The translations under genes and the position numbers were made by a program. Positions 1 to 11,945 of a DNA stretch of 64,000 nucleotides are shown in pieces. The notes beneath the pieces are model-generated. The model saw only the letters and a program-made list of their open reading frames with translations, did not search any database and was not told where the DNA came from. Within the stretch, counting starts at the first letter, position 1. Each line of letters opens with the position of its first letter. The DNA is from Manduca sexta. Taxonomy: Eukaryota; Arthropoda; Insecta; Lepidoptera; Sphingidae. Location: positions 1,178,001 through 1,242,000 of the forward strand of contig NC_051118.1 of assembly GCF_014839805.1 (NCBI RefSeq), written 5' to 3'.

Positions 1-2900
1 TGTGTAATGACTCAGTTCTGACATGAACAACTTACTACGAACGTAGTGGTGCTATGGGATGGTACAACTATCGCATGCAAGTGTTTATCTAGACACCAAT
101 TCTTTGTCTATTGCTACTGTCGAGCAGCAGTGCACAAATAATGTTGTGTACGGAAAACATAATAGTCACTGTACCCGACATTATGACAATTAACACCTTA
201 TATCAATAAATGAGCACGGATTTTAATACAAATACTTAGAGAAGTTAATATTTTTATGATCAATCGTATGCATTATTTTTTTTCATTTATACTGTACTGT
301 AGTTAAATCACATTTAAAGTTAAAATTAATTTGAATTACATTTATTTCGAAGACTTGCGCATACGCAGATGCGTGTAAAAACAAATCGTTTATGAAAAAG
401 AAAGTTACCTAACTACAATTCCAACACGTGTGTTTTCACGCTAAACGTACCGATTGTAATACTACGGCCTATATAAACAAACGCTATGAGCAAACAAATG
501 TATATGACTCACAAATATGGCACTTAACGTTTTTCACCGAACGATAGTCGATGGAGGCGAAATTTATCGACATATTGACAGGCTATTGTAATACTTTGAG
601 ATATAGATGTTTATTAATAGCGTGCAATATTTTTTTAAACCTATTATTCATTGGCATACCTTTGTACAGGCCAAGAACTGTGTGAAATATAGTAAAGGCT
701 TTAGCTTAAGACTCGAAATTACGGCTCTTAAGTTTTAAGTATTTTCAACTATGTATTATTCCAGCATAATAAAGTAACCATAATTTACTATCCCATTATT
801 TGTATCCATAAAGAGTACGCCTTCGTAACAAATTCTATAATTTTCTGATAGTCTGTTATTTATTTTTCAACCTATACACTAACAAATTCCAATGCAGGTC
901 AATTTGTAAAACTTTGGTTTGATAATTATCAATCAAAAACAACTCTCACATTACGTTTCAACACAATTGAGGTACAGTGAGGCGCTAACGATGCTAATTT
1001 CGTATGAGTCAGTACACAACGACTTACTTGGAAGTACAAATTGTTCTCGCACAATGAACAGTAAAAACATTTTGTGCAATAAACTTTTACTTTTAAATGG
1101 TTACCTGTAGACTTAATGTGCTACTTATTGAAGTTTTTACAAATACCAGAACATGAGTCATGTTTATATTTACTTCTTGCTAAAGTTCAATAACTTGATC
1201 AAAAAATATAAAATCTTAAGAGGATATTAAGACCATATTGTTTTAAATTATTGCTATACGTTTTCCGCTTCAGATATATTTAACTCTAATATTATTTTAA
1301 ACCTATTTGTATGGCATAAATATGTTTTTTCATAAAAAAATGGACTTAATATAAATATGACTAGTAGATACATAATAATGAACACTACAACGTACGAAAT
1401 AAAGCGCACCACATGAACATTTATTTATCAAAATGCGATATAAATAATTGAGTTATCAGCAAACAGATGGAAATACAACGTTGCTAAAAGCATAACCGCC
1501 CTCACCATGTAGTCGGGTAAAAGTTAACATAATATTATGAAATATATATTTGCAACTGGAGATAATATTCTAGTCTGTATGCTTACTAGTGTAGACTAAT
1601 GCCAGGTAATAAACTACGTGACGGACCGACGAGGTCGTCCCCCGCGAGTTGCATTGTGCCGTCATTAGGATAACATCTAACGACCGATGCGAATCAGAAT
1701 CTGTACGGACGGCACAGCAGTTCATTTTTAATTTCATATTGGTAATCGGAGCGCACCGCATTGTATTTCGTTATGAATTAAAAGGACCGTGGAATATTAT
1801 CGGCTTGGCATCGGGGTTAATTGAATGGAGTTTTTGTGCGACAAACCAACTCATACAATTAACATGATATTAATATTTTTCAGCGTACTTAAATATTAAA
1901 ATTCTGTATTTGTTCCACTGCTAGAACAAAGGCCTCAAGAACTGAGAGAGGTGACGCTTTCTTACCTCCATAATGGTTTAACGCTGAATTGATGGGACTT
2001 TAAACCCCTGGTATTTTTAATAAGCACCATTGCAAATTTCCTCTTTGTGCCCCTCCGTCATTAAAACGAGCGATAATGACCATATATTGTATTTTTTTTC
2101 TTGACCTTAAAATTGTATAGGTCCAAGCCACGGCCCACGAGTGACAATATCACTCAAAGCCAACACAGCTCTTACAATCTAAGGCTTAGATTCACCTAAA
2201 TACAGCATTAATTGTCTCATTTAGGACATTTTTATACACTGTTGTGAACAAACTCGAGTGCATTAGCTTAAAACACAACTTCGTTGTTAAAATAAAAGCA
2301 ATAACACGTTAAACATCATTACCTTGAAATGGTTAACTAACTCCAAATTCTCAATATTTGATCTTCCTTAATCCCGAAATAATGAACGTATAGCATACAA
2401 TTATTTTTGCTTTAATGAAGACCTTAGTCAGAAATCGTTTCGTATTTAGTTCACAAATCCGTAACATAAATGCAAATCATCAGATAATATCTTAATGAGT
2501 GTTTCCTTGCGGCGTTCGACTCGACATCCCTTTCGCCGTAAACAGTCTTTTTATATCGACTGCATAAGCAAATAAGAATGTGGGTTATCTGCTTGTACCA
2601 AAAGAGAAATCTATAAAGTTCGGGTCAAGACTATTAAAAATTAACTATTCCACGCAGATCTCTTTCGAAAATCATATTCATTGTTATAAAAAATAGACAA
2701 TACGAATGTCTTGGTGTGAAGTAAGCTTTGCTATTGCGTATGTCGATGGAATTGCCAAACAAGAACCATGTCAATGATTCTTCTAGATCCTCCTAATGTG
2801 AACATTCCCAGTGTAAAATCACAAGAAGATACTTTCATCCAACTGTCCTTAATCCATATCGATGTGGGATCGGCGCAACTATTGGACAGATGATGCAAAA
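1..2900. other. AT-rich intergenic or intronic DNA, no gene seen
   Basis: I find no open reading frame with a recognisable protein, no convincing exon and no RNA gene here. The short frames present (up to about 70 codons) look random. A slightly more GC- and CpG-rich patch lies at about 1600-1860 but encodes nothing I can name. This stretch could be an intron of the minus-strand transcript proposed to start near 8.1 kb. Confidence 0.5.
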
Positions 2901-2919
2901 ACGATGTTCGAAACGAAAC

Positions 2920-3100
2920 TATGTCCTCGAGCCAGGATATTTGTATCGGGCGGGATAGTAACTACCGTACACAAAGTGTAAAACCTGCCACAGTGGGATA
3001 TATAAGTCGTGTCCCAGGATTAGCCTGTATGTGCAGTTTCAAACAGGCCGGCATAACTGTGACGACTGGCAAGGGACCTACCTTCAAGTCCAATAGGGTC
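2920..3100 (+). repeat. Dispersed repeat family C (GCCGGCATAA motif), copy 1
   Basis: This copy contains 'CAAACAGGCCGGCATAACTG' followed by 'GACTGGCAAGGG'. The same block recurs at 45525-45700 and, in part, at 3772-3850, 28640-28830 and 54838-54885. In fuller copies it is followed by a tract like 'CATCAGGTGCAGTGGG'. I recognise the consensus as a common lepidopteran interspersed repeat but cannot assign its class. Confidence 0.55.
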
Positions 3101-3287
3101 ACTTCGCCATTCTTGTTAAAAAATGATTTGGCCTGCGATTAGGAAGTACCACTATGAAAAAGAAACATCTACGTAATCAATTAGTGTAATGTTTTAAGTT
3201 TAACGCTTTTTGCCTAATCATACTTAGTTTTTAACAGCAGGTACTTTAAAAATAATTGTATAGCAAATCCAAACAAATTTGTGGAAG

Positions 3288-3372
3288 GTTCATGACCCCC
3301 CGAATCGAACTCACGACCCGTGAATCCGGAACCAAATTCACCGCTGACTTGTCAGTCAGTCAGTCAGTCTAA
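3288..3372 (-). repeat. tRNA-like SINE fragment
   Basis: On the minus strand this reads as a degenerate pol III B box ('CCGAATCGAACTC' on the plus strand). It is followed by a short (CAGT)n run, 'GTCAGTCAGTCAGTC', at about 3352-3368. No acceptor stem or anticodon arm folds, so it is not a tRNA gene. Confidence 0.4.
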
Positions 3373-3771
3373 TTACAATGGGCACGTGGGTGTTACTGCC
3401 AGCTCAGCGTTGTACAATATGACAGTGTATGATGACGTCACTAGATACGTTAAATAAATTATTTATTTTTAGCATATTCATTCATATAAGATTAGATTAA
3501 TATATTTAAACGGAACATAATTAGTCACTGTACATGTTTCCGACGGTAAATCAAATCCACATCCGGTAGTAATTCCTATACAGATAAATGACGAATGTGG
3601 AAAAAGTGATAATGTATTTAGTCGCAAGTACAGCATAAGTTCACGCCGGAAATAGCGAATTACGGGTAAGTAGAGTTGCTACTCAGAAACGGTCCATTCA
3701 TTTCATACTCGACTATATATCGCTCATTCACAAGGTAAGAAGTACCATTAGTGATCCGTCCTACACATAGG

Positions 3772-3850
3772 CGATCTGGAGTTAGACTATGTGAAGATTC
3801 AACCTGGAAGGCATGCCGGCATAATTCTGGTGACCGTCAATAAACAATGG
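3772..3850 (+). repeat. Dispersed repeat family C, fragment
   Basis: It shares 'AACCTGGAAGGCATGCCGGC' and 'ATAATTCTGGTGACCG' with the other family C copies. Only the central portion remains. Confidence 0.5.
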
Positions 3851-3859
3851 TCTCATATT

Positions 3860-4886
3860 CGACATTATTTGAACTAAACTGTATCCATTGTAGTAACAAT
3901 GTCGCTGTTTTAACTATTCTACCAACCACCACTCTACTACCTCGACACCATCTTCCCCAACAAAAACAGAAATAGAACAACTAATGGACGGGCTTAGTAA
4001 TAAAAAACATTTGATTGTAAACTATGGCGGAAGTTGTGCAACGTTTATCCGCAACGGAATCTATTTGCGGACGTTGGGCTAATTGTTTTCGGGTTTGACG
4101 GGCCCTGGTCAGCAACCGCGGTCCACTTACAATAGAATGTGTACATACATTTCTGACTGGCCTGGGGTTAAGTACCACATTTTTTCTCTACGCCATTTAA
4201 CTTCAAGTGGGCGAAAGTTGTTTTTTCAAACGCTGGGCCTTGGATTTCTTTTACCACGCGTTATTTTGACAGATCACAACAAATACGTGACTCACCGCAT
4301 CGCCTTTATGACAATTAAATTGGCATACAGACTAACATTCCACGCTAATACCTCGGCCACGGCAGTTTTACGAATTTATACTGTCATAATAAATAAGGCC
4401 CTTGTGATACGGACGCCACGCCTTTGAGGTACTTTGTTGTATTTCAGCTTGTAGGACATTATACCCAGTGTATTTACTGAGAATAAAGTCAAAACTAATG
4501 TGGTGCCACGCATAGTTTCATAGCATGTGATACTACCATGTTCCAAAGCATTTTCCTCTACTCGTTTCTGCTTTCTTCGTACTAACAAGACGTCAGAAGC
4601 CGTCTGTCTTTATCAATGAGAGTTGCGGTCAATAGCACCCCTAATCAAGTCAGTTATATTTAGCTGATAACGGCGAGATCACCGCGACCTCGACCTTTTA
4701 TCACTGTGGTGACATCAGCGCTTGATTAAATCACCACCGTACATATGACATCATGCGATGATTTTGTTCACTGATTTGTTTTTTTTATTTTTATAATAAT
4801 AACACAGTCGTGATATGGGCGGTATTATTAAGTGTACGCTATAATATGAACCATGTCATAAAAATATTGGAGTATATGTAGATACT
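3860..4886. other. Unassigned stretch, no supported gene
   Basis: This stretch is somewhat richer in CpG than its surroundings. It carries a 114-codon plus-strand frame (4083-4427) whose translation resembles no family I know and which has no flanking splice sites of note. I see no repeat structure in it. Confidence 0.35.
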
Positions 4887-4890
4887 TTAA

Positions 4891-5179
4891 GGTGGTAGCT
4901 CAAGGTCCATTTTCATACATTTTGTTTCGGCTTTAATCTGGGTAACTAAACAAGTATTGGCAAGTAAAGAATTTAAATTTCTGCCTTTAAAATTTCGTCA
5001 TATTAAATTTTAAAGGCCGAAATATCCATGATTATTAATTATTTTTACGTTTTTCTTTCAACTGCGAGAACTAATCACTAACTAGACGTGAATTTAAATT
5101 CTTTACTTACCAATACTTGTTTAGTTACCCAGATTAAAGCCGAAACAAAATGTATGAAAATGGTCCTTGAGCTACCACC
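4891..5179. mobile_element. Foldback MITE with about 88-bp terminal inverted repeats and TTAA flanks
   Basis: The left arm starts GGTGGTAGCTCAAGG and the right arm ends CCTTGAGCTACCACC. The arms (about 4891-4978 and 5092-5179) are inverse complements with only two mismatches that I can see: T versus A at arm position 16 and C versus T at position 71. TTAA lies immediately outside both ends (4887-4890 and 5180-5183), as expected of a target-site duplication. The centre holds a second, smaller inverted repeat around 'CTTTAAAATTT'. TTAA targets are typical of piggyBac-like elements, so this is probably a non-autonomous element of that kind. The superfamily is an inference, because the tips do not show the usual CCC start. 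Confidence 0.85.
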
Positions 5180-5183
5180 TTAA

Positions 5184-6020
5184 GCGAATTTACACGATCG
5201 CGATCACTTATAGTCTATACTGCCGTCAAATTGGAAAAAGACGTATCTGACAACATTATTTTCTCCGTGTCATATTTTACGTACAACGTACCTTTTCCTT
5301 ATGACGGTAATATGGCTATCAGCAGCTATGGTTTACCTAAAGACAGTCATGAGTGTTAAACCTCTTGTTTTAGACTAAGGGTAACGCACACGGCGTTTCT
5401 TAAACGTGTTTGTGGATAAGTTTAAAGCATAAATAAGATACTTAGCAAGTTAAATACTTTTCAAATATGTACGCGTGTGTATATTAATATGTAGAACTAT
5501 TGAAAAATTGCTGCTAGTGAAGTTAGAAGTTGCGCAATATATTGCAGCGAGAGCTCGGTAGTCTAAACATAGCCTAAAACAAGAGATTTCGAAGAGGTGA
5601 CATTTAATTTCCAAAAGGAATAGGCTGCTTATATCTTTAGAGGCTAAGTATCTTTTAACGTATTCTGTAGGTTAAAGCAAGGACGTTAAGCGTATCTGAT
5701 ATATTTAATCTAAATGCTTGAATACATTATCGATGCATACAATTCATAATAGTAAGGTTGACTGGGAGAGAATGCCCATGGCATTAAGTCCGCCTGTATA
5801 CCATCTGTACAAAGTGTAAATAAAATAATAGTGTTGATTTATTCGCACCCGCAAAATAACGGCTGAAGATTTCGACAGCATTTGACTTATATGTAATAAT
5901 AATGTATGACTTGATATGTACTATAGACTTTATATGTAATAATAATGGTTATAACATTTTTTTTCGTGGGGAAAAATCGCGTTAGACTTGGTTGAAATTT
6001 CATAAAAGGCTTAACAAAGT
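5184..6020. other. AT-rich stretch, nothing supported
   Basis: I see no coding frame or RNA gene. Near 5890-5945 there is a short direct repetition of 'TATGTAATAATAATG'. Confidence 0.4.
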
Positions 6021-6153
6021 TTTCAATAAACGATCGCTTTTTACGAAAATGGACTAATCAGAACATAGTATTATTTACATGATTTTTTGCTAGCAAATTA
6101 CTTAATTTGATTTATTTATTCTGGAATTGGATTGAAGGTTTGTTTATTGAAAA
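6021..6153. mobile_element. MITE family D (TTCAATAAACGATC ends), decayed copy
   Basis: The left end reads TTCAATAAACGATCG and the right end reads TTTGTTTATTGAAAA. The interior has 'ACTAATCAGAACA' and 'TGGAATTGGATTGAAGG'. The same order of motifs occurs in the better-preserved copy at 41271-41395 and, without its left end, at 10918-11030. Confidence 0.6.
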
Positions 6154-7260
6154 AAGTCAATGACCTGTACATGAGGATGGGTAAGAAAAAAATATTATTA
6201 AATAGTTTTCTGCAAGTACATAAAGATTACTTTATGAGTAAAACATGTTATCTTGGAGACAATATTTACATTGTTCATTGTGCAAGATAGCACAAAGTCA
6301 AGATCATACAAATGACACATCATTCATAAAAACATCAATTTAGGAAACAAACATGGATGGTATTTTTCATGCATAATATTAAGTCCCAAAAATATTTTTT
6401 TATAAAACGCAATGTTATATAGAAATATATTTTTAGTTAATAGTGTCATTTATTTACTATAATTTAATAAGACAAAAATATTATGAGAAAACTGATCATT
6501 AAACATGGTGGGCAGAATTAATTGCTAATTATGTAAAAAAAATTCCTTTTAGGTGACCTACACTAATACATCTTTATCTCGGATTTATCCTTATGGAGAT
6601 CCCGCATTAGTTGATGTAAATTTTTATTTAATTATTTACTGGTTATAGTATATTAAATGTTTATTTAATAATTATTCTTTTAATCCTTCATGTAAAAAAA
6701 AATATATTAGTCAGTGAAAATACTATTTTTTAAGTAATATAATAAAATATGTCTGCAAGATTTCTCAGTACATCCAACTGTGAACATAATGTGAAGTGAA
6801 TTGTGCTGGTTATGTTGACATACATGTGCATTCTCATGTTAATACCTACTTGTTTGTAAATAAACCAACATACATGCCTTCTGTTTGTGAGAATCTTGAC
6901 TTGTTTAAAGTCTAAATAATTTTGAATATTTTTTATGACAGTTGATTATTGATTTTTCGTAATTTACCGGATAAAACACACTTATTGTGTGTGTTAGTTG
7001 AGTTTTTTATTTTAAAACATTAAAGCCCTTTGTTTATAACAAGTAACATTAAAAATCTTCCTGGGCAATTTTAATACTGAATATTTTATGACTAGTCAGT
7101 AGATATTTACTTAATTAAATTAAAAATCTTACTTATTCCATGAACATTTTTGAATCACACATTACCTAATTATATTACTTACACTTGACAGTAGATTATA
7201 TGATATTACTATACAAAATGACATAAAAATCAATTACTTAAAATTTTGCTATGAATATAA
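6154..7260. other. Very AT-rich stretch, nothing supported
   Basis: There are no open frames of note and no recognisable repeat. Base composition is among the most AT-rich in the window. Confidence 0.4.
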
Positions 7261-7261
7261 T

Positions 7262-7620
7262 CATTCCGCCGGCAAACGGCTATTTAGCATAAAGCCGAGC
7301 GTTATATGCGTGAGTGCCGCCAGAGATACCGCCAGCAAAAAAACAGGTAAAATAAGTTGATTGTAATGCAACGTCGCCGTGTTTACGGCGAGTATGTGCG
7401 CGGAGCCAAACCGGCGCAAATGGATACTTAACGAGCCTCTGCTAAGTACCTACAGCTCGCCGGAACACATCTGCCACCTCGAGAACCATGGAAAAACGTG
7501 CCGACAGCTCGCGCCGTGGCCCGTAGCCGTTACCTACTCCACGAAACTGGGACACCCGGCGCCGCGCCCAGAAAGCGCCCCGCCCGGCCCTTACTATACA
7601 ATAACACACAAAAAACACCT
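7262..7620. other. CpG-rich block beside a divergent promoter
   Basis: This block has many CG dinucleotides ('GCCGGCAAACGG', 'GGCGCCGCGCCC') in sharp contrast to its flanks. Frames of about 75-115 codons in several registers are a by-product of the high GC content, and none gives a recognisable protein. It lies about 140 bases downstream, on the minus strand, of the splice donor of the proposed minus-strand first exon, so it would sit at the start of that transcript's first intron. Confidence 0.4.
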
Positions 7621-7762
7621 TTACTACCAAACTACGTTGCGAAACACCTCTCACAATTATTTTTTTTCCCACTGCATTGTACTAACCGCCGACTTTTTAA
7701 CTATAAGAATATGCCGTAAACTCTGAAAGTACGCAGTACTTTATAAAATTATAATAACTTAC

Positions 7763-8095
7763 CTGTTGGTCAACAAGCTCCCATGTAACGGTGGATAGAG
7801 GGTCCACAAATTTGTTTTAATATTTCACAGTTTTCAGCACGTAAACACTGGCGTACGGTCTCACAAAAGGAAGAACTGGTAACAACACAAAAAATTTGAA
7901 CCACGAATCTACCTTTTCACGCACTATTGCACAAAACACGATCCCTTGCGTCCCGAGTATGAGTTTCTTATCGGAATGTTCGTACGCGAACTATCCACCA
8001 CAATTTTCATTCATCGCAAGGTGAAATCATTCGAGACGAGTGGCAGTTGGTGAAGAAACTACGGGCGCGGGCGGCAGGGAGCGCGCGCGTCATCC
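7763..8095 (-). other. Probable 5' exon of an unidentified minus-strand transcript
   Basis: On the minus strand the segment ends in a perfect splice donor, CAG|GTAAGTTATTAT (junction at 7763). No ATG in it opens a frame that reaches this donor; the short frames that do start stop first. It would therefore be an untranslated first exon. Its upstream edge meets a GC-rich promoter-like region. I could not find a matching coding exon between 1 and 7762, so the transcript either continues past the left edge or is non-coding. The start of the exon is only estimated. Confidence 0.4.
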
Positions 8096-8453
8096 GCCAT
8101 ATTGGACGATTACGTCATCCCATTTTATTTTTTAAATCCACTGACAGGCACTGGTTGGAGAACATACATCCATAATTCAATACACATAAAATTATTAGTT
8201 GTGTATCCGAACATAATCAATCTCCAATTCGTTCTATTTAGCTGTCAATAAACGTTAATGTCACTTCATTACAGTTTATATTTGTCAGTGTCAAATAGGA
8301 GTAAATTTTAGGTGGTTTTGTGTAAATACCAATTAAATTACTCATAAAAATAAATACAATTTAGTGGTCGTTTGTAGCTTATTTCGAGTATTGTTATTAC
8401 GCTGAGTTTCTTGTTGAATATACATACTTTAAATAGTTAAAAGAAATCACAAA
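8060..8453. promoter_or_regulatory. Likely bidirectional promoter of VPS28 and the minus-strand exon
   Basis: This is the space between the VPS28 start codon and the minus-strand first exon. It holds a CG-rich run ('GGGCGCGGGCGGCAGGGAGC'), a CCGCCATATTGG block at 8094-8105 (a YY1-like core on the minus strand) and CRE-like TGACGTAA on the minus strand (about 8111-8118). No TATA box is evident, as is usual for housekeeping genes. Transcription start sites cannot be placed exactly. Confidence 0.4.
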
Positions 8454-11400
8454 ATGCAAGGTAAATGAAAATTTCCTGAAACATAAACTCTTTCTTTGTT
8501 TTCGATTAAAGAACTATTTTTTTTCTCCTTTCAGATACGAGACCTGAGCTTTATGAAGAAGTGAAACTGAACAGAAATGCCAGGGAACGTGAAAAGTAAG
8601 ATATTAATTTGTTATTGTGACATTTAGTAACTAACTTTAAACTTCCTAATTGTATACTAGAATTCCATAAACGGATCAGTAGACATTATGTACCTATTTC
8701 TTATAAAGGCTAGAATTCTCAGTTCATGTTATAAACCAATCAGCTGTGTTTGGCAAATATTTCATCTTAATAGTAAATCAAATATTTTATGAATAAAAAA
8801 AGCTTTGAGAATTATTTTTTTATATAAAAGTTATGTTTACAAATTAAATTGTTATCCCATAGGTGCAATGGCTGCAACTTTAGCGTTATATTATGAAATC
8901 CTAGCTTTAAACCTGATATAACAAAATATGATTAAGTTAGTAGTAAGGTCTAGCCTTGGATTCAGTATTTGTGTTCTAACTGATAATTAGTATATATAAT
9001 AGGGTTCTTCCTTACCACATTACAGGAAAATAGACAATACACAACTTTGCTCATGTTAATGTTACTTAACATTGAATGTCTCTATCTTTTAATTAAACTT
9101 TAAAATATACTTTAGCGGTCTGTTTCACAATGTCTTACACTAAACCAATTACAAAGTAAATCTTTCAAATAAATGGTAATCAAAACAGTATTACATGCAT
9201 AACTGCCATATATGTTAACTGGTGTATAATATTTAATGAATCAATGAAACAGGCTAAAAATTAACAATATTGCTATCATTTAAATGTCCTACTGCTAGAA
9301 AAATCCTCTTAATACATAGAAGAATTTTGAAGCTGCCATTACCCTGCTTTAATATAGGCACCCAATTTTCCCCTAGTGTGTTCTATCCAGCAATGTGATA
9401 GAGAGCTAGCTTATCGCCATTACGGGCACAAATTCCAGACTCTAGGCTGATAATGAGTAGAAAATCTCAATACCACTTTTTGATACCGAGCTGGGACCTC
9501 ACAGCAGTAGTCGTACCATGCGCTATACAACTATGCTGAGGCATAAATAATATTTTTTCATTTAGGCACGACAACATGGCAGAGCTGTATGCTGTAGTCA
9601 GCACCCTACAGCACCTAGAGAAAGCGTACATGCGCGACTGCGTCCCCGCGCAGGAGTACACTGCGGCGTGCAGTCGACTGCTCGTGCAATACAAAGTGGC
9701 ATTCAAACAAGTGCAGGGCGACGAATTTCCTAATATAGATGCCTTTGTTGCCAAGTACAGAGTGAGTTTTAATCATTTTTACATAGAAAAGATAACAAAG
9801 AAACTGAGTCACCTGATTCTTCAGATAGGAAGTAAGTGACTCCTCCATATTGTGGAATGTAAATGCTATTCATTGTGTTGCTATTATTGAGATTTAAGAT
9901 CTTATGTTATTCAGATTGTATATTAATTTCATTCAAAATTATACACCATAATAGATTTTAGGACTTTAAAACATCATCCTTCTCCGCAACTTACTTAATA
10001 AACTTTTCTGTAAGTTTGTAAATGTGATCAGTGGTCATTAATCTACCAGATTTTTGTGAATATTTGTCGGTAAATTGCTACAAAAAGTAGATGAAGTTAT
10101 ATAATACAAATTACTCAAAAATGTTTCCTTTTTATTAAACTTATTACTATTTTTATTTAATGAAATTTAAATAATGTTGTAGTTGGACTGCCCAGCAGCA
10201 TTAGAAAGAATAAGGGAGAACAAGCCGAATCTCATCAAGGATGATAAAGGCAACACTAATAAATATATTGCTGAAATTGTATCTGTAAGTATTTGCATGG
10301 TAGTCTATTACTTAAAAAATCATAGAATTATTTCTTATGTTTAAAATTATACATTATTTTATATACTACAGCAAGAAATATATAAACAAACACTGTTCAT
10401 AATGTAAGACAAAATAAAAAATGTGGCTGGAACTAAATATTTTGAACAATGGCATGACAAAACCCTACCATCTTCCATCAAATTGTTTATTTACTATACC
10501 TTATAAAAAATAATTAATGGATTTTTTCAATTATTTTGAATCTAGATTTACAATAATCATTCCCATGCCTAGTTATATGAATGCTATGACATAACATCTG
10601 AATATCATATTTGAACAAGTAATAAATTTTTAATAATAAAATAGAAAACTCTGTTTTGTTGTAGCTATTCATAACATTGATGGACAAGCTTCGCCTCGAG
10701 TTCCACGCGATGGACATGATCCAACCAGAGCTGCGCGACTTACGTGACACCATGGACCGGCTCATCATGCTGCCTGATCAGTTCGAGGGCAAATTAAAGG
10801 TACAAAATTGTCCCTTATATCTTCCACTGGTTTTGTAAACCAAAATCGATAATTTTTTGACACTAGCCACCAATTTCAATCAACAATCCCAAGGGTCTTT
10901 TTTGATCTACTGTGACCCAATGACCAAATGGCCCAATCAGAATATATTGCATTATATTATTATTTGATTGTTATATTCTCGGAATCGGATCAAAGATAAA
11001 GATTAGGATGGTTTATTCAAATCTGCCGTTAACTGTAAAGGCCGGTAGGCAGTGGTTTATGATAATATTTGACGAGTCAAAGGGCAATATTATTAACCAA
11101 CCATAATGTAGTCATGTGTTTTTTTGTGATCGTAGGTATTATTATTAAAATGTTAGTGTGATACTCTTTTCATCTTTATAGTAAGCAAGATTGACTCGCG
11201 TCAATTGACTGACTTTTCCAAAACCTACAGAGCACAATATATCATATACAACTTTAAAAACAGTCTTCAAACATCGGTTTCTCTATTTACAAGTTAACTC
11301 TTATTGCCTCATCCAAACACTTAGACTCAATTTTTCGTTTCAGGTGCAAGAGTGGCTGGACAAGTTGTCGGAAATGTCCGCATCGGACGAGCTCTCCGAG

Positions 11401-11475
11401 GCGCAGGTGCGTCAGCTGCTCTTCGACCTGGAGACGTCGTACGGCGCATTCAACAAGTTCCTGCACAAGGACTAA
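8454..11475 (+). CDS. Vps28: Vacuolar protein sorting-associated protein 28 (VPS28), ESCRT-I subunit
   Basis: VPS28 is a core subunit of the endosomal ESCRT-I complex. It binds the other ESCRT-I subunits through its N-terminal part and links to ESCRT-II and ESCRT-III through its C-terminal four-helix domain, sorting ubiquitinated membrane cargo into multivesicular bodies. I assembled six exons: 8454-8460, 8535-8595, 9566-9761, 10183-10284, 10665-10799 and 11344-11475. All have GT-AG borders and matching phase, and give 210 codons plus stop, the usual family length. Hallmarks include '[18 protein letters not shown]', '[17 protein letters not shown]' and the C-terminal '[18 protein letters not shown]'. 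The start is an ATG in a seven-base coding exon (ATGCAAG). A possible poly(A) signal AATAAA lies at 11519-11524. Intron 2 carries a SINE and intron 5 a MITE remnant. Identification is firm. Confidence 0.95.
9355..9545 (-). repeat. SINE family A (tRNA-derived), copy in VPS28 intron 2
   Basis: It contains 'GGGCACAAATTCCAGACTC' and 'CCGAGCTGGGACCTCA' on the plus strand, matching the better-preserved minus-oriented copy at 51537-51778. It ends 20 bases before the exon 3 acceptor, so the element forms most of the intron's 3' part. Confidence 0.7.
10918..11030 (+). mobile_element. MITE family D remnant in VPS28 intron 5
   Basis: The order 'GACCAAATGGCCCAATCAGAA', 'CTCGGAATCGGATCAAAGAT', 'GGTTTATTCAAAT' parallels 41318-41398. 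The left inverted repeat is not recognisable. Confidence 0.4.
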
Positions 11476-11689
11476 ATGTACTGCTCATTACTTTATACAA
11501 GTGAGTTTCGTGGGCATTAATAAATAAATAGTAATAGTGGTAGGCGAAAATAGTTGAATGTATGACTGATCAAGGTATATAATAAATAATCTTATTATAA
11601 TTAAGAGTAACTTACATAACACGGACATTATATATGTTCTTAAAATTAAAAAGCAAGGCACAGTGTTATCACTACATAGTATAAAACAA

Positions 11690-11945
11690 AGTCGCTTTCT
11701 CTGTCCCTATGTCCCTTTGTATGCTTAAATCTTTAAAACTACGCGACGGATTTTGATGCGGTTTTTTTAATTGATAGAGTAATTAATAACATCCATTAAA
11801 TAGTGGAGAAATACTGTTATGTTATACCCGTGCGAAGCCAGAGCGGGCCGCTATGTTTTTATATACAACGTTCACATTTTTTCTGTAGTGTATTTAGTAT
11901 CAGCATTGCACCCGTGCGAAGTCGGGGCGGGTCGCTAGTATACCT
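11690..11945 (+). mobile_element. Helitron-like 3' terminal segment
   Basis: The segment has 'AAACTACGCGACGGATTTTG' followed by two successive ends, 'CCCGTGCGAAGCCAGAGCGGG' near 11827 and 'CCCGTGCGAAGTCGGGGCGGG' near 11911. The second is followed closely by GTCGCTAGTA. A small CCCG...CGGG hairpin a few bases before CTAG-T is the 3' signature of Helitrons. The repetition suggests one truncated copy landed in another. The class is an inference from this end structure and from similar ends at 49100-49130 and 51961-51987. Confidence 0.45.

Noticed and set aside
4083..4427. 114-codon plus-strand frame
   Set aside because: It has no recognisable domain, no splice context and no repeat relation. 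In a 64-kb six-frame search a few frames of this length are expected by chance.
7379..7726. 115-codon frame and overlapping frames on both strands
   Set aside because: They sit in a CpG-rich block where stop codons are rare. The translations in several registers are equally unconvincing.
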